DNA of 46,178 nucleotides from a virus: IMG/VR virus record IMGVR_UViG_3300031702_000475, positions 1 to 46,178 of that record. One strand, given 5' to 3'. Within the stretch, counting starts at the first letter, position 1. Every line of letters starts with the position of its first letter. This document shows, piece after piece, positions 21,057-29,966 of this stretch. The position numbers and the translations under genes were made by a program. The notes below the pieces were generated by a model, which saw nothing but the letters and a program-made list of their open reading frames with translations, did not search any database and was not told the DNA's origin.

Positions 21057-22178
21057 ATGCTAGATAAATTAAAGACAAAAGCACAACAAAAAGCGGATGA
21101 ACTAAAAGCAGGTGTTACTGGTTCCTATGAAGTAGGTGCCACCGCCCCCAATACACCTGAAGTCGCATCATCTAGTCAGAGGTTATCATACCCTTTAGAT
21201 GATGCCGACTATAAAGCAAGGGTTATCTTTAGTGTGCTTGCCACAGAGTCTACTGGTGTTGATGATAGTTTCACTCAACTAGCAGAATCCGCAGATTCTA
21301 AAGCAAATGCAATCAAAACACAGATCCAAGAAAAGGTTGATGAGGCAAAGGCAAATTCAAAGAATGGGGAACTTCGCCAGTCTGATATCGATGACATTGA
21401 GACACTAGTTGCCGAGGGTAAACAACTCAAAGAACAACAAGCAAAATTCGAAGGTCTATCGAAACAAACTAACACCAAGACATCTATTGAAGATGCAGGT
21501 GCGCGTATATCATTATACCTACCGATGGGTCTTGCGTTTCGAGACAACGTAACCTATGAGAACTTCGATCTAGGTGTTGTTGGGGGTGCAATGGCACAGG
21601 GAGCAGGTATAGCATCTGCTATGACGGATGGCATTGGTTCATTCATTGGTGGACTAAAAGGGCCCGGTGGACGAGATCTTGCCAAACTAGCAGGTGTTCA
21701 ACTCGCCAAACAAGCAGGTTCATTTGGCGCAGAAGCACAAGCGGCATTGAAAATTCAGGGTGGAGTAACACTAAACCCTAACTCGCGTATTATGTTCAAG
21801 CAACCTAACATACGAGAGTTCGCATTCGCATTCAAGTTTATCGCAAGGTCGGCAGATGAACAAAAGTCAGTCAATCAAATCATTAAGACATTCCGTACTG
21901 AACTATACCCTTCTAGTATTACTTCTCAAATTGGTGGACAAACTATCTCATTGGGTTATAACTTCCCAAAGAAATTCCAACTCGCATTCGAATATGATGG
22001 AGGAGAGATCCCCGGACTTGCCAAGATTAAACCTTGTTATCTCCGTGACGTATCCACTACATTCAACTCATCACAAATGGCAATGCACAAAGATGGTAAC
22101 TTCATGGAAGTCGATATGACTCTGAGTTTCCAAGAGACTGCCGCATTGACCCAATCAGATATTAAGGACGGATTTTAA
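21057..22178 (+). CDS. 48: Baseplate tail-tube cap protein gp48
   Basis: This 373-residue protein has a helical, Ala/Lys-rich N-terminus, GARISLYLPMGLAFRDNVTY and a C-terminal tube-like domain: FKQPNIREFAFAFKFIARSA, FRTELYPSS, FPKKFQLAFEY, IKPCYLRDVSTTFNSSQMAM and VDMTLSFQETAAL. The latter blocks match the T4 gp48 family, which caps the hub and starts the tube with gp54. It heads the main baseplate operon behind a late promoter; its stop overlaps the gp53 start codon. Confidence 0.85.
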   Translation: MLDKLKTKAQQKADELKAGVTGSYEVGATAPNTPEVASSSQRLSYPLDDADYKARVIFSVLATESTGVDDSFTQLAESADSKANAIKTQIQEKVDEAKANSKNGELRQSDIDDIETLVAEGKQLKEQQAKFEGLSKQTNTKTSIEDAGARISLYLPMGLAFRDNVTYENFDLGVVGGAMAQGAGIASAMTDGIGSFIGGLKGPGGRDLAKLAGVQLAKQAGSFGAEAQAALKIQGGVTLNPNSRIMFKQPNIREFAFAFKFIARSADEQKSVNQIIKTFRTELYPSSITSQIGGQTISLGYNFPKKFQLAFEYDGGEIPGLAKIKPCYLRDVSTTFNSSQMAMHKDGNFMEVDMTLSFQETAALTQSDIKDGF

Positions 22179-23239
22179 TGTCATACTTTAAGAACTTCCC
22201 ACCTGCTCTATACAGGTTTGGTGACGAACAATCTTTCGCACTTACGACTAACTTGTCCCAGTATGTGGATCTGATTGATCAGGTGAAGGTCAATGCTATT
22301 TTCCTTCAGGACTATATTATTCCTGTCAACGAGAGACCCGATCAAGTATCATTTAAAATCTATGGTACTACTGACCACTACTGGACATTGTTTCTGGCAA
22401 ACGATCATATCAGAGAGAATGGTTGGCCGTTAACTCTACATGAAGTAGACACTGCCGCGATTAAACGATATCCGCACAGGCAGGTTACTGTAAAGATTAA
22501 ACAACAAGATGTCGTGGACTACTACGATGATGATAACAAACCAATCTTTAGAACTAAACTTGTAGGTACTTCACCTGATCAGTTTCAGATTGGTTCTAAA
22601 GTTACTGGTAACGTCTCTGGTACTCAGGGTATCATACTAAAACGTGATCTTTCATTAGGTACCTTTATAATTGATACTATTAATGTGTCTAACCTATCTG
22701 AGATTGTTGAACAAGTGGTCGTTCCTAACGGTAATGGTATTGTTGTTTTAGAAAGAACAGATGCTAACGAGGCAGAGACATTTGACTTACCATTCCAGTG
22801 GGCGTTACTAAAGGATGATGTTCCTGTTAACGTAACAAAGACACTAGATCCCTTTAAACGTAAGGCAACAATAAGCGGTATACCGTTTAGTCCTACTTCA
22901 GTATATAAATTGTCTTACTGGTTAAGTACCAAGAACTTGACAGACGGTAAGTTTACTGCGAACGAAGAACTATCCTATCGTAACCCAGATGGATTCGATA
23001 CTTCAATGATCGTTGAGTCTGATGTTGAACAATATAAAGGTACTCATCACTACGAAGATGCGACTGGTGCATGGGTGGATATTGATCCGCTATCTCAGAC
23101 GATACCTTCGGGTGCGGTAAAAGTGACTTTCCTAGACAACCTACGAAAGAACAACGAGAAGTTGAGACAAATTAAGATACTAAAACCTTCTTCTATTAAA
23201 GGTTTGGTGAATGAGTTCGCAAAAGTAATGAGTGAATAA
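22178..23239 (+). CDS. 53: Baseplate wedge protein gp53 (extended)
   Basis: This 353-residue protein has gp53 features at both ends: MSYFKNFPPALYRF, then YGTTDHYWTLFLANDHIREN (the W-T/V-L-x-x-x-N-D block) and C-terminal EKLRQIKILKPSSIKGLVNE, which closely tracks the T4 gp53 end (LRQIKII). T4 gp53 has 196 residues; here about 150 extra residues (about 110-270) contain beta-rich sequence with a GTQGIILKRD turn. gp53 joins wedges to the hub. Overlaps gp48 and gp27 genes by one base each. Confidence 0.85.
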   Translation: MSYFKNFPPALYRFGDEQSFALTTNLSQYVDLIDQVKVNAIFLQDYIIPVNERPDQVSFKIYGTTDHYWTLFLANDHIRENGWPLTLHEVDTAAIKRYPHRQVTVKIKQQDVVDYYDDDNKPIFRTKLVGTSPDQFQIGSKVTGNVSGTQGIILKRDLSLGTFIIDTINVSNLSEIVEQVVVPNGNGIVVLERTDANEAETFDLPFQWALLKDDVPVNVTKTLDPFKRKATISGIPFSPTSVYKLSYWLSTKNLTDGKFTANEELSYRNPDGFDTSMIVESDVEQYKGTHHYEDATGAWVDIDPLSQTIPSGAVKVTFLDNLRKNNEKLRQIKILKPSSIKGLVNEFAKVMSE

Positions 23240-24588
23240 TGGAAAGACAATCCCAGTTTAAATACAAGGTAGCAGAGATTACGTCCGATAGGATGGGTGA
23301 TCAGTTTACCTTGGATGTTCGTCCATTGATTGTTGAACTCGTGTTCTTCGAATCTTTGGATAAACCATATGTGACAGGACAGATTGCGATCTCTGATGAT
23401 CAAGCAATCTTTGATAGTATTACATTCTCTGGTACAGAAAGAATTAATATCCAAATGACAAGTGAGTTGTCTGCTAGTGAGAATGAAGATGTTGTTATGG
23501 ATAGAAGTTTTATTCTAACAGGCATTGATACTATTGTCAAGTCATCTAACTCTGGTTCTTCTTCGATCTATGTGTTCTCCTTTATGGACGAACACGCAAT
23601 GATCAGCAAGACCAAGAACATCTCTCGTTCAGTAAAGGATGATCTCAACACCGAGATCCTAAAGTTATGTGGTAATGAGTGTGGTGCTGATGTTGATATG
23701 TCTTATGCGTCTGAGTCTGTCCAAGGTAACTTCCGTGGTATCATACCCTATATGCATCCATTAGAAGCGGCATCATGGTTGTGCGGTAAAGCAACAACTA
23801 ACCTTGGTATGCCATTCTTCTTATATGGTACTGCGTTTGACAAGAACATACGACTTGGGTCTCTGGATAAGATGTTGGAACAACCTGCTTGGAATGAAGA
23901 TATACCATTCCTGTTCTCTCCTGCCAATACACAGGCACAAGAGTTGACTGGCAGTCCTACGTCACAGTACTTCCAAGTACAGAGTATGAAGTCTACGTCA
24001 TTACAGAATACATTTAAACAACTACAGACAGGTGGTATTGGTTCAAGATATACTGTTACTGATATATCTAACGGACGTAACACTTCTCAGCATTTTAGTA
24101 TAGACCGCATGATTGATCAAGCACATGAGGTAGGTCTTATTGATAAGACCAAACAGAACATATATGATCCCGAATATAAGACTCCTGACTTTGATGTTGT
24201 TAATATCTCTGGTGATCATCTACATGACACAGACGCACAGATATTCCACAATGTAGTTTCTCGTGGAGTATATGGTGATAAGAAGTCTTTACACGACGAA
24301 GTAAGTCCTGCTATGTTTCTCAAGAAGATAGAGAATCTGGCATACCGTAATGCAATCTACAAGAATATGATTGACGTTACATTACCGGGCCCGGGATTCA
24401 TTAAGTCTGGTGGTACTGTCGGTGACAAGATTAAGATCAATGTATTGAATGATGATAACGGTAAGGATGGTGGACTTGATAGACTGAGGAGTGGTGATTT
24501 CCTTGTTTACAATACAAGACATACCTTTAAGAACACTCGTCACGATGTGGCACTTACCGTGTTCAAATTAGAGAAGGGATCAAAATGA
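23239..24588 (+). CDS. 27: Baseplate hub protein gp27-like
   Basis: This 449-residue protein has an N-terminal gp27/gpD-type barrel (ELVFFESLDKPYVTGQIAIS, FSGTERINIQ), a DEHAMISKTKNISRSVKDDL segment and HPLEAASWLCGKATTNLGMP near residue 180, followed by FFLYGTAF and a C-terminal barrel with PGFIKSGGTVGDKIKINVLN. The L-E-A-A-x-W-L block is characteristic of hub proteins. It forms the trimeric hub around the spike. Overlaps the OB/lysozyme gene by 4 bases. Confidence 0.8.
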   Translation: MERQSQFKYKVAEITSDRMGDQFTLDVRPLIVELVFFESLDKPYVTGQIAISDDQAIFDSITFSGTERINIQMTSELSASENEDVVMDRSFILTGIDTIVKSSNSGSSSIYVFSFMDEHAMISKTKNISRSVKDDLNTEILKLCGNECGADVDMSYASESVQGNFRGIIPYMHPLEAASWLCGKATTNLGMPFFLYGTAFDKNIRLGSLDKMLEQPAWNEDIPFLFSPANTQAQELTGSPTSQYFQVQSMKSTSLQNTFKQLQTGGIGSRYTVTDISNGRNTSQHFSIDRMIDQAHEVGLIDKTKQNIYDPEYKTPDFDVVNISGDHLHDTDAQIFHNVVSRGVYGDKKSLHDEVSPAMFLKKIENLAYRNAIYKNMIDVTLPGPGFIKSGGTVGDKIKINVLNDDNGKDGGLDRLRSGDFLVYNTRHTFKNTRHDVALTVFKLEKGSK

Positions 24589-25451
24589 TTAAGTATTATG
24601 GAGACAAGACACGATGGTTCGTGGGCGATGTCATTGACGGAACACCCCCTTATGGTTATGAAGGTAGAGTACGAGTGCGCATACACGGTGTACATAATCC
24701 GTCTGCACGTCAAATAGCACAGAACGATCTACCTTGGGCACAGGTTGTATTGCCTACTACCGAAGGTGGTGTGTCTGGTTTGGGCACTACTCCAAGAATA
24801 GAAGCAGGGGCACTAGTCTTTGGTTTCTTTATGGACGGAAAACAATCTCAGGTTCCTTTGATCCTTGGGTCAATACCTCGTACCGAATACCCTAGTCCAG
24901 TACAGAAATCTGTTGCATATCAAGATCTAACCGAAAGAACTGATCCTAACGTAGAGTTCTACAATATATCAAAATCAGGTATCAATGAGAAGGATCCTTC
25001 TCTTGGTAATGAATTGTCTATGCAACCTATCACAGAAGTGATGGCAAAGTATCGTAGAGATATTGCTGTAAGATTCTTTTTGTCAAATGGTTACACAATC
25101 AAGCAGTCGTGTGCTATCGTGGGTATTATGGCAGAGACAAATCCTACATTCAATACTACTTATGAGAATGCAGGTGGTACTGGATTGATGGGATGGAGCG
25201 ACATAAGATTAACTCGACTCAAACAGTTTAGCACATCTTGGATGTATTTTAGCGTACAACTTTCCTTCATTATGTTTGAACTAAATACTACAAAAGTAGA
25301 TGCAAACGTTCGTATACTTAACTCTGATGTTATTGATAAGAGTAAAGGTAAGTCTTTAGGTGAGATACTTTCTAGATTCTATGCTCCTATTGTAAACGAT
25401 TATAGTTCCCAAGTCAAGAGAGTATATGAAATATATGCTAATAAGGTATAA
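24585..25451 (+). CDS. 5: gp5-like hub protein: OB fold plus tail lysozyme
   Basis: This 288-residue protein starts with an OB-fold domain (residues about 8-105) with GYEGRVRVRIHGVH, LPWAQVVLPTTEGG and GALVFGFFMDGKQSQVPLIL, as in T4 gp5 and gpV spikes. Residues about 150-285 look like a phage tail lysozyme: SNGYTIKQSCAIVGIMAETN with probable catalytic E184 and GGTGLMGWSDIRLTRLKQF. Unlike T4 gp5 there is no beta-helix at the end; a separate gene at 27445 supplies it. It would cut peptidoglycan during infection. 3 bases separate it from the amidase gene. Confidence 0.75.
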   Translation: MIKYYGDKTRWFVGDVIDGTPPYGYEGRVRVRIHGVHNPSARQIAQNDLPWAQVVLPTTEGGVSGLGTTPRIEAGALVFGFFMDGKQSQVPLILGSIPRTEYPSPVQKSVAYQDLTERTDPNVEFYNISKSGINEKDPSLGNELSMQPITEVMAKYRRDIAVRFFLSNGYTIKQSCAIVGIMAETNPTFNTTYENAGGTGLMGWSDIRLTRLKQFSTSWMYFSVQLSFIMFELNTTKVDANVRILNSDVIDKSKGKSLGEILSRFYAPIVNDYSSQVKRVYEIYANKV

Positions 25452-25453
25452 CG

Positions 25454-27448
25454 ATGTCTAAGATAGATACAATCAATGCTAAACTTGCCGCCAATGCCAA
25501 ACAGGTCGGAGCAGAGTCGCACACTGGTAATATTTTACAAGCGGCAAAGAACGCTACCGAAGTAAAGAAAGCAAACACGTTGACCGTGCTTGGTAGTGAT
25601 GTGGGTGTGGTGACGAATGGTTATCAGAGTTTAGACAACTGTCCTATTAGTCAGACCGATCCAAGCAAACTATTAAACAATGTATTATCAGGTGATACCT
25701 CTAGTAAGTTGACTCAGGTGATGCCTAGTGCTACTGCATTCCCTAGTACTGATCCTGCCGCATTCAAGGTAAAGACACTGGGTGCCGCGACTACCTCAAT
25801 GGTAGCACAGGTTATCCAAACAAATGTATTCGATAGTGCAGGTGATCTAATAGGTCACGATTCTGCATCCTTGGGATCATTGGTTCCTACCGTGACACTT
25901 GGTGCTGATGTAACTCAGACGGTAAATGAAGTAATGACTTCCTTGACTGGAATCGTACCTCCACTGGAACCAATTACTATTGTGTCTTTGGGTGGGTCTG
26001 CCGTAGATGCTATCGCAGGTGCTATAGTAGAAGCAAAAGAATCTAAAGCAACTATCCTCGCTAAGATCAACACCGTGGCAGGTGAAGCAAGTAAGCAAGC
26101 AGGTGGTGTTGGACAAGATGCATTGAAAGGCAGTGCCGACATGAAGAAGGTAATGCAGGAAAAGGATACATTAGTCGGTGAGGTTCTAGGTGCAGTAAGT
26201 GCCGTAGAAGGTCTTGCTGATACTGCCGCTGAAACTGCCGCAAATGCTGTAGGATCTGCGCTTGGTGGACTACAAGACAAATTAGAAACTAGTGTCGGTG
26301 ACCTTACTGCATCTATTGAAAATGGAATGTCTGATGTATTGGGTGGCATTACCAAGGCAGTAGGCGAAGGTCTTTCTAATATTGTTGGTCAAGTTGCGGA
26401 TGGATTATCTGATGTGGTAGGTTCATTACAAGTATTGGGAGAACAATTGACAGGCGCATTGAGGAGTGCTTTCGCAGGTGCGATAGGTGGGTTGCCATTA
26501 TCTGATGAAAAGGTTTCCGAATTAACATTGCTTATGCAAAAGGGTGATGATGTTTCTAAGACTAAAGCGGCAGTGATACTGGCGCAAGCGGCAGATCCTA
26601 GTCCTGCTATGAAGAAGGTTATTGCAGACGCAGGTGATAATGCTTCTACTGTAACTGGTTTTAAAGAACTAGTAGAGTCTAAAGCAAGGGCGGCAGGTAT
26701 TCCTACCGCAGAAGTACAGAAGTTTAGTGCTACTCAAGACAAGATTGAAGCATCATTAGAAGCAGTGACTACTACTATTGCAGGATCTAATGTATCCGAA
26801 GCAGGTACATTCTATAAAGAAGAAGTCGATCTAGCAGTCCTTGCCAAAAGATATAAAGAATCAAGTACTAAAGTATTCCCTTATGTTAACTCTAAGGAAG
26901 AACTTCAGTTAGAGATCCGCAAGACAACTCGTGATGTTAGTGAGATCGTAGTCCATGCCACCGAGAGTTACACCAATGCTAATATCGGTAGTGAAGAGAT
27001 TCATATACGACACATCGAAGCAGGGCATGATGGTATTCAATATCACTATGTCATTAGGCGCGATGGTACACTACAACGTGGTATGCCAACGGATACTCCG
27101 AGTACTGCCAGTGCTATTCTGGGTCACGACAAGAACTGTATTGATGTTGTGTTGGTCGGTGGTGTTAACGTACCGTCCGAAGCAGACTATCCATTGTTAA
27201 ATTTAAGTGCATCATCATTTACCCAAGCACAAATGAAGACTCTAGAAGCAATATGTGAATCATTCTACCTGAAAGTTTCGGGTGGTCAAGTGATGGGTCA
27301 CAATGCTATAGATAGAAACTCTCAAGATCCATACTTTGATGTTGTGTCTTATGTCGAAAACAAGTTCGGCAAGAAGAGTGTGTACAAAGACCTTCTGACC
27401 GAAACATCATTATCACTGAAAGACTTGATTACGAAGAGAGCAGTATGA
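25454..27448 (+). CDS. Virion amidase: Ala/Gly-rich N-terminus, PGRP-like C-terminus
   Basis: This 664-residue protein has a long low-complexity, Ala/Gly/Val-rich helical part (residues about 1-420), including SALGGLQDKLETSVGDLTAS and GAIGGLPLSDEKVSEL, and a C-terminal amidase-2/PGRP domain (about 490-655). Probable zinc and catalytic residues are H501 (VVHATES), Y532 (YHYVIRRDG), H616 (GHNAIDR) and D626 (SQDPYFD). It would cleave the N-acetylmuramoyl-L-alanine bond. Placement between gp5-like and spike genes suggests it is part of the hub, tape or tail tip rather than the endolysin. Overlaps the spike gene by 4 bases. Confidence 0.75.
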   Translation: MSKIDTINAKLAANAKQVGAESHTGNILQAAKNATEVKKANTLTVLGSDVGVVTNGYQSLDNCPISQTDPSKLLNNVLSGDTSSKLTQVMPSATAFPSTDPAAFKVKTLGAATTSMVAQVIQTNVFDSAGDLIGHDSASLGSLVPTVTLGADVTQTVNEVMTSLTGIVPPLEPITIVSLGGSAVDAIAGAIVEAKESKATILAKINTVAGEASKQAGGVGQDALKGSADMKKVMQEKDTLVGEVLGAVSAVEGLADTAAETAANAVGSALGGLQDKLETSVGDLTASIENGMSDVLGGITKAVGEGLSNIVGQVADGLSDVVGSLQVLGEQLTGALRSAFAGAIGGLPLSDEKVSELTLLMQKGDDVSKTKAAVILAQAADPSPAMKKVIADAGDNASTVTGFKELVESKARAAGIPTAEVQKFSATQDKIEASLEAVTTTIAGSNVSEAGTFYKEEVDLAVLAKRYKESSTKVFPYVNSKEELQLEIRKTTRDVSEIVVHATESYTNANIGSEEIHIRHIEAGHDGIQYHYVIRRDGTLQRGMPTDTPSTASAILGHDKNCIDVVLVGGVNVPSEADYPLLNLSASSFTQAQMKTLEAICESFYLKVSGGQVMGHNAIDRNSQDPYFDVVSYVENKFGKKSVYKDLLTETSLSLKDLITKRAV

Positions 27449-28884
27449 CTACAACAACTAAAAAGGTATCGATAGGTGACAATCCCGCAGTAGAGAATAC
27501 TGAAGGGGTACCAATTGATGGTTTCCAAGATCCCACAGGTGAGTATCCCAAGAGAGAATACCACTACGGATCATCGATAAACAAATCTGCTCGTGGACTA
27601 AAGGTAGAGAACCTTTATCTGGGTGGTGGTACCGAAGGGGTATCGCTGAATCTAGAAGACCAAGAACCTTCTCGTTTCCCTTTCAACCAAGTCAAAGAGA
27701 CTTCCTCTGGACATATCATCTCATACGATGATACTCCGGGCGGTGAACGCGTACTTATCAAACATCGTACAGGTGCAGGTGTAGAAGTTCGGGCAGATGG
27801 ATCTGTCGTTATCTCTTCTTTGAATAACAAGGTTGAAGTAACTGGGGGTGACCAAACTGTTATTGTTGAAGGTAATGGTAAGTTGGTGTATAATGGTAAC
27901 CTCAACTTAGAAGTTACTGGAGATTACAATGTCAATGTTGGGGGTGACTACAACGTCAACACTAACGGCAATCAAAACACCAAGGTAAGAAAGAACAACA
28001 TAACCGAAGTAGGATTGAACACAAACTATCTTACCAAAGGAACTCATGTCCAGAAGACAGTAGAACACGAGTCGCGTATCGTATTAGGTAACGAGAATCA
28101 TATCGTTAAGGGATACTGGAGAAACCAGATTGGTGCAGAGATCGAAATGTTCACTGGTAACCGTTTCCAAGTATCTGCCGAAGAAGAGTTTGCAATCACT
28201 GCACTCCAAGGTAATATCTCTGCGACTGAACTCTCAGTGATTGGTATGAAGGGTGTGATTGGTGGTGAGGCAGTTGAGTTTACATCTCCTGTCTATATGG
28301 GGCCAATGGGTGCCACACCATTTACTTCGGGTGCATCTTTCTATGGTTCATTCCACGGACAGGCACTAGAAGCAATCAAATCTAACTATGCATACAAAGC
28401 AGAGAATGCCAAGACTTCCGAGAAAGCAAGTAAGGAAAGTCCGGGACAACCAAGTGGTGGTGCCCCAGAAGTACCTACCAATATGGAAAGTCTTACCCCT
28501 GTTAAACCAGTACCAATTTGTGATGCGGTTTCGGGTATACTATCTGATGGACATCTTTCTATCCGTGCAGTTTCCATCGATCCACTTGATGCATTGAGAA
28601 ACTCGTTATTATTACGAGACGATTATGCAGGGTTGTTCGAGAAAGATCCAACCATTGATGAGATTAGATCAACGTTAAGAGATATAGCAAACCGAACAAT
28701 TACGAATGAAGAAGGTAATAAGTTCGTTGATATACTAATACAGAACGAAGTGATAAGTGCCCAATGGGAAGCACCATTACCATTTAAGATAGGTCGTGTT
28801 GCAAAAGGAACTGCTACAACTCCAACATTCGGATACACCGCATTAGGTAACTCAATAGACCATAGAGGAAAGATATTCAAATGA
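27445..28884 (+). CDS. Central spike beta-helix protein (gp5 C-terminal-like)
   Basis: This 479-residue protein has PGGERVLIKHRTGAGVEVRA, GSVVISSLNNKVEVTGGDQT and NLNLEVTGDYNVNVGGDYNV, runs with alternating V-x-V/N-x-N strands as in the trimeric beta-helix needle of T4 gp5 and VgrG, up to about residue 270. A C-terminal part with Pro/Ser linker (about 315-345) and an unrelated helical domain follows (about 350-479). It lacks an obvious lysozyme or OB domain, both found upstream in 24585. Function: the membrane-piercing spike. Starts and ends with ATGA overlaps. Confidence 0.75.
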   Translation: MTTTTKKVSIGDNPAVENTEGVPIDGFQDPTGEYPKREYHYGSSINKSARGLKVENLYLGGGTEGVSLNLEDQEPSRFPFNQVKETSSGHIISYDDTPGGERVLIKHRTGAGVEVRADGSVVISSLNNKVEVTGGDQTVIVEGNGKLVYNGNLNLEVTGDYNVNVGGDYNVNTNGNQNTKVRKNNITEVGLNTNYLTKGTHVQKTVEHESRIVLGNENHIVKGYWRNQIGAEIEMFTGNRFQVSAEEEFAITALQGNISATELSVIGMKGVIGGEAVEFTSPVYMGPMGATPFTSGASFYGSFHGQALEAIKSNYAYKAENAKTSEKASKESPGQPSGGAPEVPTNMESLTPVKPVPICDAVSGILSDGHLSIRAVSIDPLDALRNSLLLRDDYAGLFEKDPTIDEIRSTLRDIANRTITNEEGNKFVDILIQNEVISAQWEAPLPFKIGRVAKGTATTPTFGYTALGNSIDHRGKIFK

Positions 28885-29486
28885 TAGTTTTACCTGACCA
28901 GAAGTTCAACCCTAACTTCCAAGACATAATATTGTCTAGTACGAAACTAGCACCGGGAGTTTCACTTGCTAAGTTCCTTGGCACCAAAGGCAACCCATGT
29001 AGTTTGACAACCGTACCCAAGTATCAGAATGACCAGACAGAACGGAAACAACTAGCACGGAACCTATACCTCCACGCAGAACTGTTCCGTAGTGTTAATG
29101 GTAATACTGATATGTTCAAGGACGTTCGTTTGATTGTGACCGAAGGTGTCTACCGTGGTGGCCCAATAGAAACAGTTGCAGGTGATAACCTCACTAAGCA
29201 AGAAGGTCGATTGGTAGTATATAAAGTAGTGGGAGAAGACGGAAAGATCGATTATGAGAGAACGTTTGATCTAGCAGTGTTTTGGAAAGACTACATGAAC
29301 TATGATAAACTCTCATTAGAATACGATATGTGGAATCCCAATGGTGTACTGAATGCGCAGATTGCAGTCGAAACACCCAAGGTACCAGAGTCTTTTGATG
29401 TATCATTTGGTGGTAAAGTACAGACTAACTTTAATGGGTCGCTTTTATCGGCAGATGAACTCACAGAAGTTCTAGAAGATGTATAA
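28881..29486 (+). CDS. Baseplate-operon protein, unknown
   Basis: This 201-residue protein begins MIVLPDQKFNPNFQDIILSS and has VPKYQNDQTERKQLARNLYL, LIVTEGVYRGGP and TFDLAVFWKDYMNYDKLSLE. I do not recognise a T4 counterpart. The position between the spike and gp25, coupled by ATGA to the spike gene, suggests a hub or wedge component; the helical LARNLYLHAELFRSV segment recalls small peptidoglycan-binding or lytic domains, but no catalytic pattern is clear. Confidence 0.55.
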   Translation: MIVLPDQKFNPNFQDIILSSTKLAPGVSLAKFLGTKGNPCSLTTVPKYQNDQTERKQLARNLYLHAELFRSVNGNTDMFKDVRLIVTEGVYRGGPIETVAGDNLTKQEGRLVVYKVVGEDGKIDYERTFDLAVFWKDYMNYDKLSLEYDMWNPNGVLNAQIAVETPKVPESFDVSFGGKVQTNFNGSLLSADELTEVLEDV

Positions 29487-29489
29487 ATA
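29482..29489 (+). promoter_or_regulatory. T4-type late promoter box (gp25-gp6)
   Basis: Exact TATAAATA, 27 bases before the gp25 ATG, overlapping the preceding stop codon. Confidence 0.75.
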
Positions 29490-29516
29490 GAACTATAAGA
29501 ATTTTAGGATAGTAAG

Positions 29517-29966
29517 ATGGCAAGAGCATTCTCAGTAGAAGACGGTAAACTTGATAACCAAGTCACGTTAAACGCTACAAACAATCGCGAGTACATAGAC
29601 ATTGATATGTCTTTCTCTGCGAAACCGACTGGTGACATTTATAAAAAGAATGCTGTGGCGGCAGTTAAGCAGTCACTCAAGAACCTATTAATGACAGCAC
29701 GAACCGAGAAACCATTCCAAGCATACTTTGGATGTAATCTTAATTCGTATTTGTTTGAACTTGCAGACGCAGGAACAGTAGGTGAGATCAAGATTGCTAT
29801 CCGAGAGAATGTAAGAGTGTATGAACCAAGGGTCGATCATAAGAAATTGGTCATCCGATGTGTATTGTCTCCAGACGATAACACACTTACAATAACATTA
29901 GTTTTTAACGTATTGAATTCTGGCGAACAATCAGAGTTCACAACACGACTGAATAGGTTACGATAA
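29517..29966 (+). CDS. 25: Baseplate wedge protein gp25
   Basis: This 149-residue protein shows the GPW/gp25 pattern: DIDMSFSAKPTGDIYKKNAV, AAVKQSLKNLLMTARTEKPF, GCNLNSYLFELADAGT and IRENVRVYEPRVDHKKLVIR. gp25 is a sheath-fold wedge protein that seeds the sheath. It has the normal family length (T4, 132 residues) and stands before gp6, as in many contractile systems. Overlaps the gp6 start by one base. Confidence 0.93.
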   Translation: MARAFSVEDGKLDNQVTLNATNNREYIDIDMSFSAKPTGDIYKKNAVAAVKQSLKNLLMTARTEKPFQAYFGCNLNSYLFELADAGTVGEIKIAIRENVRVYEPRVDHKKLVIRCVLSPDDNTLTITLVFNVLNSGEQSEFTTRLNRLR

